Shown one piece after another: positions 1 through 7,694 of a DNA stretch of 17,152 nucleotides. The DNA lies in NCBI GenBank assembly GCA_900543295.1, contig UQQY01000027.1:1-17152 (forward strand), written 5' to 3'. Made by a program: the position numbers and the translations under genes. The notes beneath the pieces were generated by a model. The model saw only the letters and a program-made list of their open reading frames with translations, was not told the origin of the DNA and did not search any database. The DNA is from an uncultured Oscillospiraceae bacterium. GTDB lineage: Bacteria; Bacillota; Clostridia; Oscillospirales; Ruminococcaceae. The first letter of the stretch is position 1, and each line of letters opens with the position of its first letter.

Positions 1-687
1 GAAGTACTCCGCCATTTCGATCAGCTTGTCCGCAATAATAAAGCGGCCGTCTTCATCCTGAATGAGCAGCTCGTCAACGGTTTGACCCTCACGGAATGCC
101 TGATCGAAGTAAATGCAGGCAATCGACATAACGCCGTTTTTATGTGCCGCATTGGTATACGCCGGGTTCGGAATGTTCAAAATGCCGAACTCAAACTGAC
201 GCTTCATCCAAGCATCGCCGTCCGTGATGGAGCCTTCCCAATCCCACAGATTTTCCGGCACCTTCGCGGTGATCGCGCCATGCCACGGAGAATAATAGTC
301 CGTGTACTGCCAGAAATTCAGTGTATGATACAGAAACGTGTTGTTGTAGGGCATACCGTCGACAAACGCATTGCCGTAGTCGCCCTGCATCAGCATAATC
401 TGCGCATCGGAATCCAGCGTCGGGTTCGCCTGCGTTGGTTTGAATGCATCTATGCGGTTTTGCAGCGGAATTTCCGCACGCAGGAACTCGGCGTAAGGAT
501 CCGTTTCCGGAGACCAGTCGCGCATGTCCCAAATTCTGTAACCGGCAAATTTCGGCTGTTCCGCTTTTCTCGCCTCGTCACCCAGCATTGGCAGGGTATC
601 GCCCGCGAAAACAGAGAACGATGTGCCGACAAGCATCGTAGCAGCCATCAAAACTGCCATGAAGCCGGACAGAACACGTTTTTTCAT
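1..687 (-). CDS. GH85 endo-beta-N-acetylglucosaminidase paralog, N-terminal 229 residues (cut by window start)
   Basis: Partial gene: the first 229 codons are present and the reading frame runs open through the window edge. Residues 1-28 form a signal peptide (MKKR, hydrophobic core, SVFA then G). The rest aligns throughout with the N-terminal GH85 barrel of the complete neighbour at 954-5348: shared blocks include WSPETDPYAEF, PTLDSDAQIM, GDYGNAF, PWHGA and NIPNPAYTNAAHKNGVMS. GH85 enzymes cut between the two core GlcNAc residues of N-linked glycans. The window stops just before the region that would hold the catalytic N-x-E motif, so activity cannot be judged. ATGs at 708, 696 and 687 are in frame; 687 is preferred because AAAGGA lies 8 nt upstream, whereas the other two have purines fused to the ATG or spaced about 11 nt. 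It has its own promoter and follows a strong terminator, so it is a separate transcript from its paralog. Confidence 0.88.
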   Translation of the reverse strand, partial: MKKRVLSGFMAVLMAATMLVGTSFSVFAGDTLPMLGDEARKAEQPKFAGYRIWDMRDWSPETDPYAEFLRAEIPLQNRIDAFKPTQANPTLDSDAQIMLMQGDYGNAFVDGMPYNNTFLYHTLNFWQYTDYYSPWHGAITAKVPENLWDWEGSITDGDAWMKRQFEFGILNIPNPAYTNAAHKNGVMSIACIYFDQAFREGQTVDELLIQDEDGRFIIADKLIEMAEYF

Positions 688-763
688 TGTTTTCATCCTT
701 TGTTTCATCCTTTCTTTGCATATTCTCCCTATAAAGCAGTAATCCTGCTGATATATTAAGTGT

Positions 764-792
764 ATCATAGTTTGTTCACAGTTGATAGTCTA
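764..792 (-). promoter_or_regulatory. Promoter of the truncated GH85 paralog
   Basis: Read on the minus strand, the -35 TAGACT (792-787) and -10 TATGAT (769-764) are separated by exactly 17 bp, about 75-80 bp upstream of the start codon. The same geometry (17-bp spacer, identical TATGAT) is found upstream of the complete paralog at 5398-5426, which strengthens the call. The -35 is weak (4 of 6), consistent with dependence on an activator bound to the adjacent repeats. Confidence 0.65.
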
Positions 793-818
793 AAAAGTAT
801 AGTTCGAAGTAAAAAAAC
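777..818 (-). repeat. Two 21-bp tandem repeats overlapping the -35 (putative operator)
   Basis: Two direct units of 21 bp (777-797 and 798-818) share AGTT at position 4, AGT at position 11 and an A-tract at the end (13 of 21 identical by eye). They overlap and extend upstream of the -35. The same two-unit array sits at the equivalent position before the paralog (5411-5452). A period of 21 bp is two helical turns, so a dimer or two monomers would bind one DNA face. On the plus strand, ACAGTTGAT (778-786) and ATAGTTCGA (799-807) are 9-bp elements with a 12-bp spacer, the layout known for LytTR regulators. The identity of the regulator is inference. Confidence 0.5.
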
Positions 819-881
819 TAAAGATTTTTCATCGGAACTTCTTCTTTATTTTGTCTCATTATCTCTGATTTCGTATATCAT

Positions 882-919
882 AAAAAGGGAAGCTCTCCTG
901 ACGGAGAGCTTCCCTTTTT
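882..919 (-). terminator. Rho-independent terminator after the complete GH85 gene
   Basis: A perfect 17-bp stem (882-898 with 903-919) has a 4-nt TGAC loop, a GC-rich core GGGAAGCTCTCC, and A-tract/T-tract flanks on both sides. It lies 35 bp after the stop at 954 in transcript direction and before the promoter of the next paralog. The structure is symmetric and could work in either direction. Confidence 0.93.
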
Positions 920-953
920 ATACTTGCGATGATAAATTCAAGGCCGTACTATT

Positions 954-3900
954 TTATTTTGCGAGAGATTTCCGTCTCTTTACAAAGATAACCGTACCAG
1001 CCGCCGCCAGAACCAGCAGAACCAGTACCGGAACAAAGGCTGCATAATCGCCTGTATCCGGCTGATCCGTCGCCTCCTTGAGGCCATTGATCGCGGTGCT
1101 CAGCGCTTCATACGCTGCGTCAACCTCAGCCTGGGTTGCATCCTCGTCAGCAAGAACCGCTTTCGCGTCTGCAAGCGCTTCTTCCAGTGCCTTCACAGAC
1201 TCTTCGCTGTACTTGCCGGTGTCGATTGCTTCCGCCGTCTCAACGAGTCCTTCCAGTGCAGATGTATCAACTGCAACGGTTACGGTTACTGTCTTGAGCT
1301 GCTCGCCGTCAGCCGCATAGCTTACCGTGTAGACGCCCTTAACCGCTGTATCGATCACTGTGCCTTCAAGAACGTCTTCGCCTGCCGCAATGACTGCTTC
1401 AACGCTGTTTGCAGCAATATCTTCAACATCGATAGACTCTGCAATAAAGTCCGCATCAGCAAGGTCGGCAAACGCTGTGCCACGAACTGTTACCGCTTTC
1501 GGCGCCCACTGCATAACGTCAGCCGGTGTGCCGTCAGCGCGAACCGTTACCGCCTCATCCTCAGTTTCCGCATAGTATACTGCCGGACGCTGTGCGTCGG
1601 AGACAACCTCTGCGGAGATCACAATATTTTTATAGTTGTACAAGCAGAACTCGCGGACATCCGCACCTCTGCTCTGCGCCGCAGTTGCAATCAGCTTGAA
1701 GTATTTTGCCGTTACCGGCGTCTCCAGAACCTGCGTAACTTCGCGGTCTGCACATCCGGTCACTGCCGTGCCAAGCGTGCTCCATGTTGTTCCATCCGTG
1801 GAGTACTGAACTTCAAAATCTGCAAGCCCATAATTACGAGACATATCGTTGTAGAACCTCCACGCAGCGATTTCCTGCGGCTCTTCAAATTCGAGAACCA
1901 GTTCACCCGGAATGCCTCCAAGTGTGAACCAATCAGAGCTACTGTAACCACCATCAAACAGCTTTTCGTAATCCTGAAGCGTAGTCTGATCCTCTACAAC
2001 CGCAGCCTGCGGTGCGAAGTTCTCCAGCTCGTCTGTCGGAATTAAGATGTCTTCCTTGTCCGCAACCTGATTTTCCATTGCCGCGACAAAGTCAGCCTCA
2101 GGTGTGCCTTCGGTGAGATCCAGACGGCAGCCGGAAACATTGACATATACAATGCTTTCGAGCGCGGACGGATCGTCGCATACAATCTTCTCAACCTGAG
2201 AATTATGGATATCGAATACAACCAGACCGCTCAGTCCGCTGATGTTCAGCTCAGAAAGGTTCGCCATGCCGCCGAACACATTCTCGATCTTCTCAAGCTC
2301 TGCGTTGCCCGAAAGATCGATCGAGGTAGCGCCGACAACCAGATTCAGACCGGTCAGATCTTTTACGCCAATGTCGGAAAGGTCAAGCTCGCCCTCGTAA
2401 GCGAGAAGCTCGCCGATGGTGTTTCCGCCGATGATCTCGGTCAGTTTTGTGCGCAGCGCCTCATCCGGAATAACGCTTTCGGTAATCTCTGCGTCCGGAT
2501 TCTTCGCAAACGGAATCGCCTTTGTTGCAGAAACATTGCCGGAATAGTCGGTCATAACGACCTCAATCACGCCGTATTCGTCCGGAAGAGAAATTGCGTT
2601 CAGACGGGCAACGCCCTTCCAGCCTGCGGTGTTATTTGCGCTGTATTTGTTCGGGATGCTCAGTTCTTTGCCGTTGCAGGAAACACTGATCTTCCACCAG
2701 TCGGCCGCAGACGGAGAATCGAGGAACAGCGTATTGCCATTAATCCGAACAACGCCGTCATACGGCGCGCAGTAGGTGTCTTTCAGATAACCGCCGTAGC
2801 AAACCGGCGCATTCTTCACGCCGTCTTTTACGGTCGAAACCGCGAGCGTGTATTTCGCGCCTTCATTCACCGGAACCTTGACAACCGCTTCTGTTGCGTT
2901 CTTGTCCGCAGTTGCCGTATAAACGGTCTTGTTGTCGCTGTAGTCCAGAGTGAGTTCGAGAACATAGCTGTCGAAGTCGCCGGACGGAGCGGTCCAGGAA
3001 GCTTTGACCTGGCCGGCCGTTGCACTCTGAGAGAAGTATCCGGTAGAGGTCATCGCCTCTTCTACTGTGAGATTCTGAACCTTTGTGCCATAGCTGTAGT
3101 CAACGCGAGCCGCAGCAGATTCACTGCCGTCTGCGCCGACTGCAACAACCTCAATACCGGTAATGTCGTCGCCGGTATTTTTCACATAGAACTTGCTGCC
3201 ATAGATGCCGCCGAGCATTTTCTTTGTGCCGTCAGCATAAGCTGCGTACACATTGTACTCTTTGACCGTCTCATAGTCCGCTTTGTCCCATGTGAGGATC
3301 ATTTCATTGGTGCCATATGCTTTTTCAATCGCCAGATTCTGCGGAGCTGCCGGAGTGTGGGAAGCGCCGTCTGTTACGGTAACTGCACCGATGTTGACCT
3401 GATAGCCCTCAACCGAATTTGCCTGTCTCGGATCAATCGCGAGTGCGATTGCGGCAATCTCTTTGCCCGCATATTTAGACAGATCAACCGTTGCGGTTTT
3501 CCATCCGTTCGTCTTTGTTCCGCTCTCCGGAAGCGCAATATACTCTACTGCGTCGCTGTTCTTAAAGGTGAGAGCCAGCTTCATCTGTGTGCCGTCGGAA
3601 GCGGACGGTTTGTTATAGGTGATTTTCGCCTTGGAACCAGCGCTGACCGAAAGATCGGTTTTGAAGAGGTGAATCAGGTTCTCCGCGTCCAGTGTGCCGG
3701 AAATAACAAGCGAGCTGCCGCCCTTGTATGCGCCGACCTGCGTATAACCGATCTCCATCTCATTGCCGTTTACGTCGAATTTCTTGTATGTCGGGCCGTA
3801 ATCGAAATCAACACTGAGCTTTGTTCCCTCGGTGTCGATCCACCACTGCCATGTCGGCAGAATGCCCTGAAGGTTCATGTTGCCCCATTCCTCGCTGTTG

Positions 3901-5348
3901 GAAACAGAGCCGTTTACATAGTACTGAAGGCCATGACCGGTGTTGAAGTCCGAATAGAAGGTGCTGCCGCCTGCAACAGACTGTTCCGCCTTAAAGTCGG
4001 CGACGCCAACCCAGCCGCCGACGTCGGAGAGACCGAGATCCTCACGGGATGCGCCCGCCTTCTCGCCGGTATCGGTCGGATCGCTGTTCGCGCCGGAGAA
4101 ATACATTCTCTCGCGCTCGAATACCATCCACTGATACTCGTCCTTCTCGCGGTTGTTGGAGCCTTCCGCCTGAATGGCGTCTTCGATCTGATCGTGGATG
4201 AAACCGTCGGCCGTAAACAGCGCAACGCTGCCGTTCAGGGTTTTATCATCCGTTCCCGGATTTTTGTACATATACTCTGCAAAATTATAAGTAGAGTTAT
4301 GTCCTCTGGAGGCCATTTTGCCCTGGTTTCCTTCTACGCCGAAGAAGACCTGCTTGTACGGATCGACGCCCCAAGCCTCCATATTGGCAACTGAGGTCGC
4401 CATTTTGCTGCCGGCGGACCAGTCGTAGCTGATGAAGACCGAGTCGTTGACGCTGCCGATTTCATCATCCTCGACAAGATCCCAGGTATCTGCATCCAGC
4501 GTACTTGTCCAAGCGTTGATGCTGCCGTTGTTATTCAGCGAGTCGTACATCTGGCAGTAGAGACCGCCCTCACGGCACTGCTGAATAAATTTCTTGTAAA
4601 GCGGAACCTCGTCTGCGGAAATGGCTTCTTCCTGATTGAAGAAGTAGCCGTCGAAGCCATACCAGTTTGCGTATTCAATCAGCTTCTCCGCAATGATAAA
4701 GCTGCCGTTCTCATCCTGCTCGAGAAGCGGAGTGAGCGGCTGACCCGGACGGTTGTTCGGATCGAAATAAACGCAGCCCATGGAGAGAACGCCGTTTTTA
4801 TGCGCGGCATTCGTATACGCCGGGTTCGGCATATTGATGGAGCCGAACTCGAAGTTACGTCCAAGCTTCCAGCCGTCTCCGCCGTACTGCTCCTCATTGT
4901 AGCCGTCCCAAATGTTAAGCGGCGTACCGGCAACGGCTGCACCGTGCCATGCGCAGTAGTAATCGATATACTGCCAGAAATTGAACATGTTCTCACTGAA
5001 CTGATTGTTGTACGGCGTGCCCTGATTAAACGAGTTGCCGTAGTCGCCTGCCATATACATAACCTCAACGTCCGAGCTAAGCGTCGGATTCACCTGAGTT
5101 GCTGCATATGGATCAATCGTTGTCTGCAGCGGCACTTCCGCTCTCATCAGATCTGCCCACGGATCCGTTTCCGGATTCCAGTTTTTCAGATCAATGATAC
5201 GGTGGCCGAGCATCAGCGGCTGGTTGCTTGTAACAGCCGAATGGTCCTTATAGGCCCATGTATCCGCCGATACTGTTCCTGCCAGCGAGCAAAACATCGC
5301 TGCGGCAAGAACCAGAGACATGATTCGGGATGATAGCTTCCTCTTCAT
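954..5348 (-). CDS. Multi-modular wall-anchored GH85 endo-beta-N-acetylglucosaminidase (1464 aa)
   Basis: Predicted surface endo-beta-N-acetylglucosaminidase (EC 3.2.1.96 type) that frees N-glycans from glycoproteins by cutting the core GlcNAc-GlcNAc bond. Layout in residues: signal peptide 1-28 (VSA then D); GH85 barrel about 45-385 with GFDGYFFNQE at 231-240, giving the N238/E240 pair used in the family's substrate-assisted mechanism; carbohydrate-binding-like beta-sandwich about 450-660; two fibronectin-III/Ig-like domains about 665-860; leucine-rich repeats about 960-1105; F5/8C (CBM32-like) about 1111-1240; Ig-like about 1243-1360; FIVAR helical domain about 1364-1425; then QPDTGD at 1429-1434, a hydrophobic helix and a KRRK tail, a variant sortase signal. 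The start is ATG 5348, with AGGAG 8 nt upstream. An in-frame ATG at 5402 is rejected because it lies in the -10 element. Domain borders are estimates. The GH85 call is firm; the substrate is inferred. Confidence 0.93.
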   Translation of the reverse strand: MKRKLSSRIMSLVLAAAMFCSLAGTVSADTWAYKDHSAVTSNQPLMLGHRIIDLKNWNPETDPWADLMRAEVPLQTTIDPYAATQVNPTLSSDVEVMYMAGDYGNSFNQGTPYNNQFSENMFNFWQYIDYYCAWHGAAVAGTPLNIWDGYNEEQYGGDGWKLGRNFEFGSINMPNPAYTNAAHKNGVLSMGCVYFDPNNRPGQPLTPLLEQDENGSFIIAEKLIEYANWYGFDGYFFNQEEAISADEVPLYKKFIQQCREGGLYCQMYDSLNNNGSINAWTSTLDADTWDLVEDDEIGSVNDSVFISYDWSAGSKMATSVANMEAWGVDPYKQVFFGVEGNQGKMASRGHNSTYNFAEYMYKNPGTDDKTLNGSVALFTADGFIHDQIEDAIQAEGSNNREKDEYQWMVFERERMYFSGANSDPTDTGEKAGASREDLGLSDVGGWVGVADFKAEQSVAGGSTFYSDFNTGHGLQYYVNGSVSNSEEWGNMNLQGILPTWQWWIDTEGTKLSVDFDYGPTYKKFDVNGNEMEIGYTQVGAYKGGSSLVISGTLDAENLIHLFKTDLSVSAGSKAKITYNKPSASDGTQMKLALTFKNSDAVEYIALPESGTKTNGWKTATVDLSKYAGKEIAAIALAIDPRQANSVEGYQVNIGAVTVTDGASHTPAAPQNLAIEKAYGTNEMILTWDKADYETVKEYNVYAAYADGTKKMLGGIYGSKFYVKNTGDDITGIEVVAVGADGSESAAARVDYSYGTKVQNLTVEEAMTSTGYFSQSATAGQVKASWTAPSGDFDSYVLELTLDYSDNKTVYTATADKNATEAVVKVPVNEGAKYTLAVSTVKDGVKNAPVCYGGYLKDTYCAPYDGVVRINGNTLFLDSPSAADWWKISVSCNGKELSIPNKYSANNTAGWKGVARLNAISLPDEYGVIEVVMTDYSGNVSATKAIPFAKNPDAEITESVIPDEALRTKLTEIIGGNTIGELLAYEGELDLSDIGVKDLTGLNLVVGATSIDLSGNAELEKIENVFGGMANLSELNISGLSGLVVFDIHNSQVEKIVCDDPSALESIVYVNVSGCRLDLTEGTPEADFVAAMENQVADKEDILIPTDELENFAPQAAVVEDQTTLQDYEKLFDGGYSSSDWFTLGGIPGELVLEFEEPQEIAAWRFYNDMSRNYGLADFEVQYSTDGTTWSTLGTAVTGCADREVTQVLETPVTAKYFKLIATAAQSRGADVREFCLYNYKNIVISAEVVSDAQRPAVYYAETEDEAVTVRADGTPADVMQWAPKAVTVRGTAFADLADADFIAESIDVEDIAANSVEAVIAAGEDVLEGTVIDTAVKGVYTVSYAADGEQLKTVTVTVAVDTSALEGLVETAEAIDTGKYSEESVKALEEALADAKAVLADEDATQAEVDAAYEALSTAINGLKEATDQPDTGDYAAFVPVLVLLVLAAAGTVIFVKRRKSLAK

Positions 5349-5397
5349 TTCTCTTGCTCCTTTTTGGAATGGTTTTTGCATATCTGTATGCTTGTAT

Positions 5398-5426
5398 ATC
5401 ATATTTTATTCATAATTTATAGTGAA
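5398..5426 (-). promoter_or_regulatory. Promoter of the complete GH85 gene
   Basis: On the minus strand, -35 TTCACT (5426-5421) and -10 TATGAT (5403-5398) are 17 bp apart, about 50 bp upstream of the ATG at 5348. Spacing and -10 are the same as at the other GH85 promoter (764-792). The surrounding 67 bp (5398-5464) match 764-830 at 53 positions without a gap by hand alignment. Confidence 0.7.
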
Positions 5427-5452
5427 AAAACTATAGTTCACAGTCAAAAAAC
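5411..5452 (-). repeat. Two 21-bp tandem repeats upstream of GH85 (putative operator)
   Basis: Units 5411-5431 and 5432-5452 agree at 16 of 21 positions. Both contain an AGT triplet followed by six A residues and a final C; read as minus strand the unit starts GTTTTTT and continues with ACT. The array overlaps the -35 on its promoter-distal side, the usual place for activator binding, and is duplicated at 777-818. Confidence 0.55.
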
Positions 5453-5525
5453 GTAAGGTTTTTCCTATGTGAATTTTTTAATCAGCTCATTTGTAAACAT
5501 ATATTTATACATGAATCGACTGCTG

Positions 5526-5554
5526 TTGACAAAATTCGTACAGATCGTTACTAT
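5526..5554 (+). promoter_or_regulatory. Promoter of the lipid kinase gene
   Basis: Consensus -35 TTGACA (5526-5531), a 17-bp spacer and -10 TACTAT (5549-5554), about 65 bp before the start codon. It diverges from the GH85 promoter; between the two -35 elements lie the 21-bp repeats and about 70 bp of AT-rich DNA in which no further element was recognised. Confidence 0.7.
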
Positions 5555-5619
5555 ATTTAATATGAAGGGAATGTTCGCAGTTTCCCTCTCCGTATCCTTT
5601 CAAAGAAAGGCGTTGCTTT

Positions 5620-6564
5620 ATGGAACCTGTCCAGTACCACTTTCTAATCAATCCCGCCGCCGGAAAAGGCGGAGCTCCTAAATTGATTCCGGATATTACC
5701 GCCTGTATGACCGGTAAGGGTCTTCCCTTTTTTATTCATACGACTACAGCTCCCGGAGATGCAGAGCAGTACGTGCGCGCCGTCTGTGAAAAAGGATTGC
5801 CGGCGCGCTTTTATGTATGCGGCGGCGATGGAACGCTCAACGAAGCGGTAAACGGCGCGGCTTTCTGTCCGCATGCAGCCGTCGGCGTGATCCCGCTTGG
5901 AAGCGGAAATGATTTTATCCGAAATTTCGACAAGCCTGCACTGTTTCGGGATATTCTCGCACAGACAGAGGGAGACTCTGTTTCTATTGACCTGCTCTCG
6001 GTCAATGGACGCTATGCAGTAAATATGGTGAATATCGGATTCGACTGCGAGGTGGTTATGCAGGTTGACCGCTTTCGGCAATATCCGCTGATCCGCGGGC
6101 CTTTCGCCTATCTTCTGGCCGTATTCGTCGTGTTAAGCCGAAAAATGGGGCAGCCGCTGCGAATACGCCTGCCGAATGAAACTTCACACTCCGCGTCCTA
6201 TCTTTTGTGTACCGCCGCAAACGGACGTTTTTACGGCGGCGGCTTTTGTGCAGCGCCGGAAAGCTGTGCAAACGACGGCCTTTTGGAACTGACGCTGGTA
6301 CAAAAAATCGGACGTCTACGTTTTCTGTCCGTACTGCCCTCCTATAAAAAAGGAACCTACCTTAACAAAAGGTTGATTCAGGACAGATTTGTTCACAAAA
6401 AGCTTTCTTCTTTTCTTATATCCTCGGATTTGCCGGCTGGCATTTGTATTGACGGAGAAATCACCTTTTTTACATCCGCCGTTTTTTCCTTAAAAACGGA
6501 AGCCGTTCGCTTTATCATCCCGCGCGGCTGCACACCGCTGCCCGGTTTTATCCGACCGTTATAA
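5620..6564 (+). CDS. Diacylglycerol kinase family (YegS/DagK-like) lipid kinase, 314 aa
   Basis: Member of the DAGK_cat / LCB5 lipid kinase family, which phosphorylates diacylglycerol or a related lipid with ATP at the cytoplasmic membrane face. Diagnostic motifs are visible: NPAAGKG (11-17), GGDGTLNEAVNG (68-79, the nucleotide-binding core), PLGSGNDF (92-99) and D278-G-E280 near the C terminus, which matches the family's conserved acidic pair. The C-terminal half (NGRFYGGGF, ANDGLLEL) is the family's beta-sandwich lipid-binding domain. Its length of 314 is typical for soluble bacterial members. The start ATG at 5620 has GAAAGG 9 nt upstream. It heads a plus-strand group with the membrane protein at 6635 and tadA. 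In Gram-positives such enzymes (DgkB) recycle diacylglycerol from lipoteichoic acid synthesis; whether this is the true DgkB or a paralog of unknown substrate cannot be decided here. Confidence 0.9.
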   Translation: MEPVQYHFLINPAAGKGGAPKLIPDITACMTGKGLPFFIHTTTAPGDAEQYVRAVCEKGLPARFYVCGGDGTLNEAVNGAAFCPHAAVGVIPLGSGNDFIRNFDKPALFRDILAQTEGDSVSIDLLSVNGRYAVNMVNIGFDCEVVMQVDRFRQYPLIRGPFAYLLAVFVVLSRKMGQPLRIRLPNETSHSASYLLCTAANGRFYGGGFCAAPESCANDGLLELTLVQKIGRLRFLSVLPSYKKGTYLNKRLIQDRFVHKKLSSFLISSDLPAGICIDGEITFFTSAVFSLKTEAVRFIIPRGCTPLPGFIRPL

Positions 6565-6602
6565 ATTGTTTACAAAAACGCATTAAAATTTGTTTCGGCC
6601 CG

Positions 6603-6611
6603 TGATATACT
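6603..6611 (+). promoter_or_regulatory. Possible extended -10 promoter before the CPBP-like gene
   Basis: TGATATACT contains TATACT (6606-6611) preceded by TG one base away, an extended -10. The -35 region at 17-bp spacing (TTAAAA, 6583-6588) is poor. It lies about 24 bp before the start at 6635 in the gap after the lipid kinase gene, so the downstream pair may have an internal promoter. Confidence 0.4.
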
Positions 6612-6634
6612 AAAACAGAATCGAGGTGAGATGT

Positions 6635-7690
6635 ATGCGCTATACTGTATTTAAATTTGAACAGGACGCCGATGAAAGCAGTATCACCTATGTAGACGGG
6701 CTGGGCTTTATTGCGGCCAACAACCGCATACGCTATCTTCGTTCGCTGCGGAGAAGCTCTTCTTTTCTGTGCTTCCTGATCCTGCTGTATTTCGTCTGCG
6801 ACCAAATACTGATCCGTCCGTTCACCTATCTCGGCTATTATCTCGGCCTCGATATCCAGATCAACGCCTCAACCGGCTGGATCACTATGTCTGAGTCCAC
6901 CTCGCTTTTTATCGGTCTGTTCGTACATTTCGTCTCTCTGCTTTTGCCGCTTGCGCTGTGTTCGCTCTTTTATCGCGACCGGCTGTTCTCCATGCGGATC
7001 TTTGCGCCCGCACAGCGCGGCGTCTCGCTGATCGCCATTCCGATCACGCTGGCCTTCGGCCTGCTTGGCGAGATGATCGGCGCTATGATTGGCGATCTCT
7101 CTGAAATTTTTGGATTTCTCCTGCGTTCCCAGCAGAATTTCCATACCATGTCGGATGCCGCTATCTGGTACACGCTGTTCGGCACGCTGCTGGTTGCCGT
7201 TCTGTCCGAAATTCTGATTCACGGGATGGCGTTGACAGCCCTGCGGCGTTATGGCGATGGTTTTGCAGTTGTATGCTGCGCAATCCTGTCGGCACTGATG
7301 ACAAGCAGCGCTATTTCAGCGGTTTCCATGTTTGTATTCTCGCTCTGCGCGGGATATTTCGCCATTCGGGGAGGAAGTCTGCGTCCGATTCTGATCGCCC
7401 GAATTCTGCGCGAGCTGATTTCATTCGGATTTTCCATCTCGACAATCTGGTTCACGGATTCTTTGACAAAAGTGATCCAGATCGTGGTTTGTCTTTTGAT
7501 TGTTGCGGCGGCTTTCCTCGCTTACGTTCACTTTATCCGTCTGGATGCAAATGCTTTCCGGCTGGTGCATCCGAACGATCGTATCACCAATAAGCTGAAA
7601 TTCGCCAACTTCTGCTCCACCTTCTTTTTCTTTCTGCTGGTGTTTCGTCTGATTGCCAAGCTGATCGAAACCGTTGAATTGATAGGATAG
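6635..7690 (+). CDS. Polytopic membrane protein, CPBP (CAAX protease/bacteriocin-processing)-like, probably catalytically degenerate (351 aa)
   Basis: Integral membrane protein with about eight hydrophobic segments after a 40-residue soluble N terminus. The stretch LLVAVLSEILIHGMALTALR (about 185-204) is followed by a helix starting FAVVCCAILSALMTSS. This resembles the CPBP core, where the family has EExxxRG, then a helix ending FxxxH. Here the first Glu is S191, only E192 remains, the Arg is H196, and no histidine ends the next helix. The fold assignment is therefore tentative, and proteolysis looks unlikely if it is right. ATG 6635 is chosen over GTG 6626 because GAGGTGAG (6623-6630) is well placed for 6635 and overlaps the GTG. 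It lies 4 nt before tadA and is probably cotranscribed with it. It could alternatively be an unrelated hypothetical membrane protein. Confidence 0.6.
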   Translation: MRYTVFKFEQDADESSITYVDGLGFIAANNRIRYLRSLRRSSSFLCFLILLYFVCDQILIRPFTYLGYYLGLDIQINASTGWITMSESTSLFIGLFVHFVSLLLPLALCSLFYRDRLFSMRIFAPAQRGVSLIAIPITLAFGLLGEMIGAMIGDLSEIFGFLLRSQQNFHTMSDAAIWYTLFGTLLVAVLSEILIHGMALTALRRYGDGFAVVCCAILSALMTSSAISAVSMFVFSLCAGYFAIRGGSLRPILIARILRELISFGFSISTIWFTDSLTKVIQIVVCLLIVAAAFLAYVHFIRLDANAFRLVHPNDRITNKLKFANFCSTFFFFLLVFRLIAKLIETVELIG

Positions 7691-7694
7691 ACCG

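Noticed and set aside
82..759. Plus-strand open frame of 225 codons at the left edge
   Set aside because: Antisense to the truncated GH85 paralog, whose sequence matches the complete paralog over its whole length.
2205..4394. Long open frame on the plus strand (729 codons) inside the GH85 gene
   Set aside because: It is the antisense shadow of a long coding region with strong codon bias; its translation is rich in Arg, Cys and Val with no motif, and it lacks a ribosome binding site. The GH85 frame has clear domains.
5349..5402. Upstream in-frame start adding 18 residues to the complete GH85 protein
   Set aside because: The ATG overlaps the -10 TATGAT, so the transcript would begin downstream of it; the signal peptide and AGGAG point to ATG 5348.
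5567..5590. Small inverted repeat GGGAA ... TTCCC in the lipid kinase leader
   Set aside because: Only 5-6 bp with a large loop and no T-run; too weak to call a regulatory structure.
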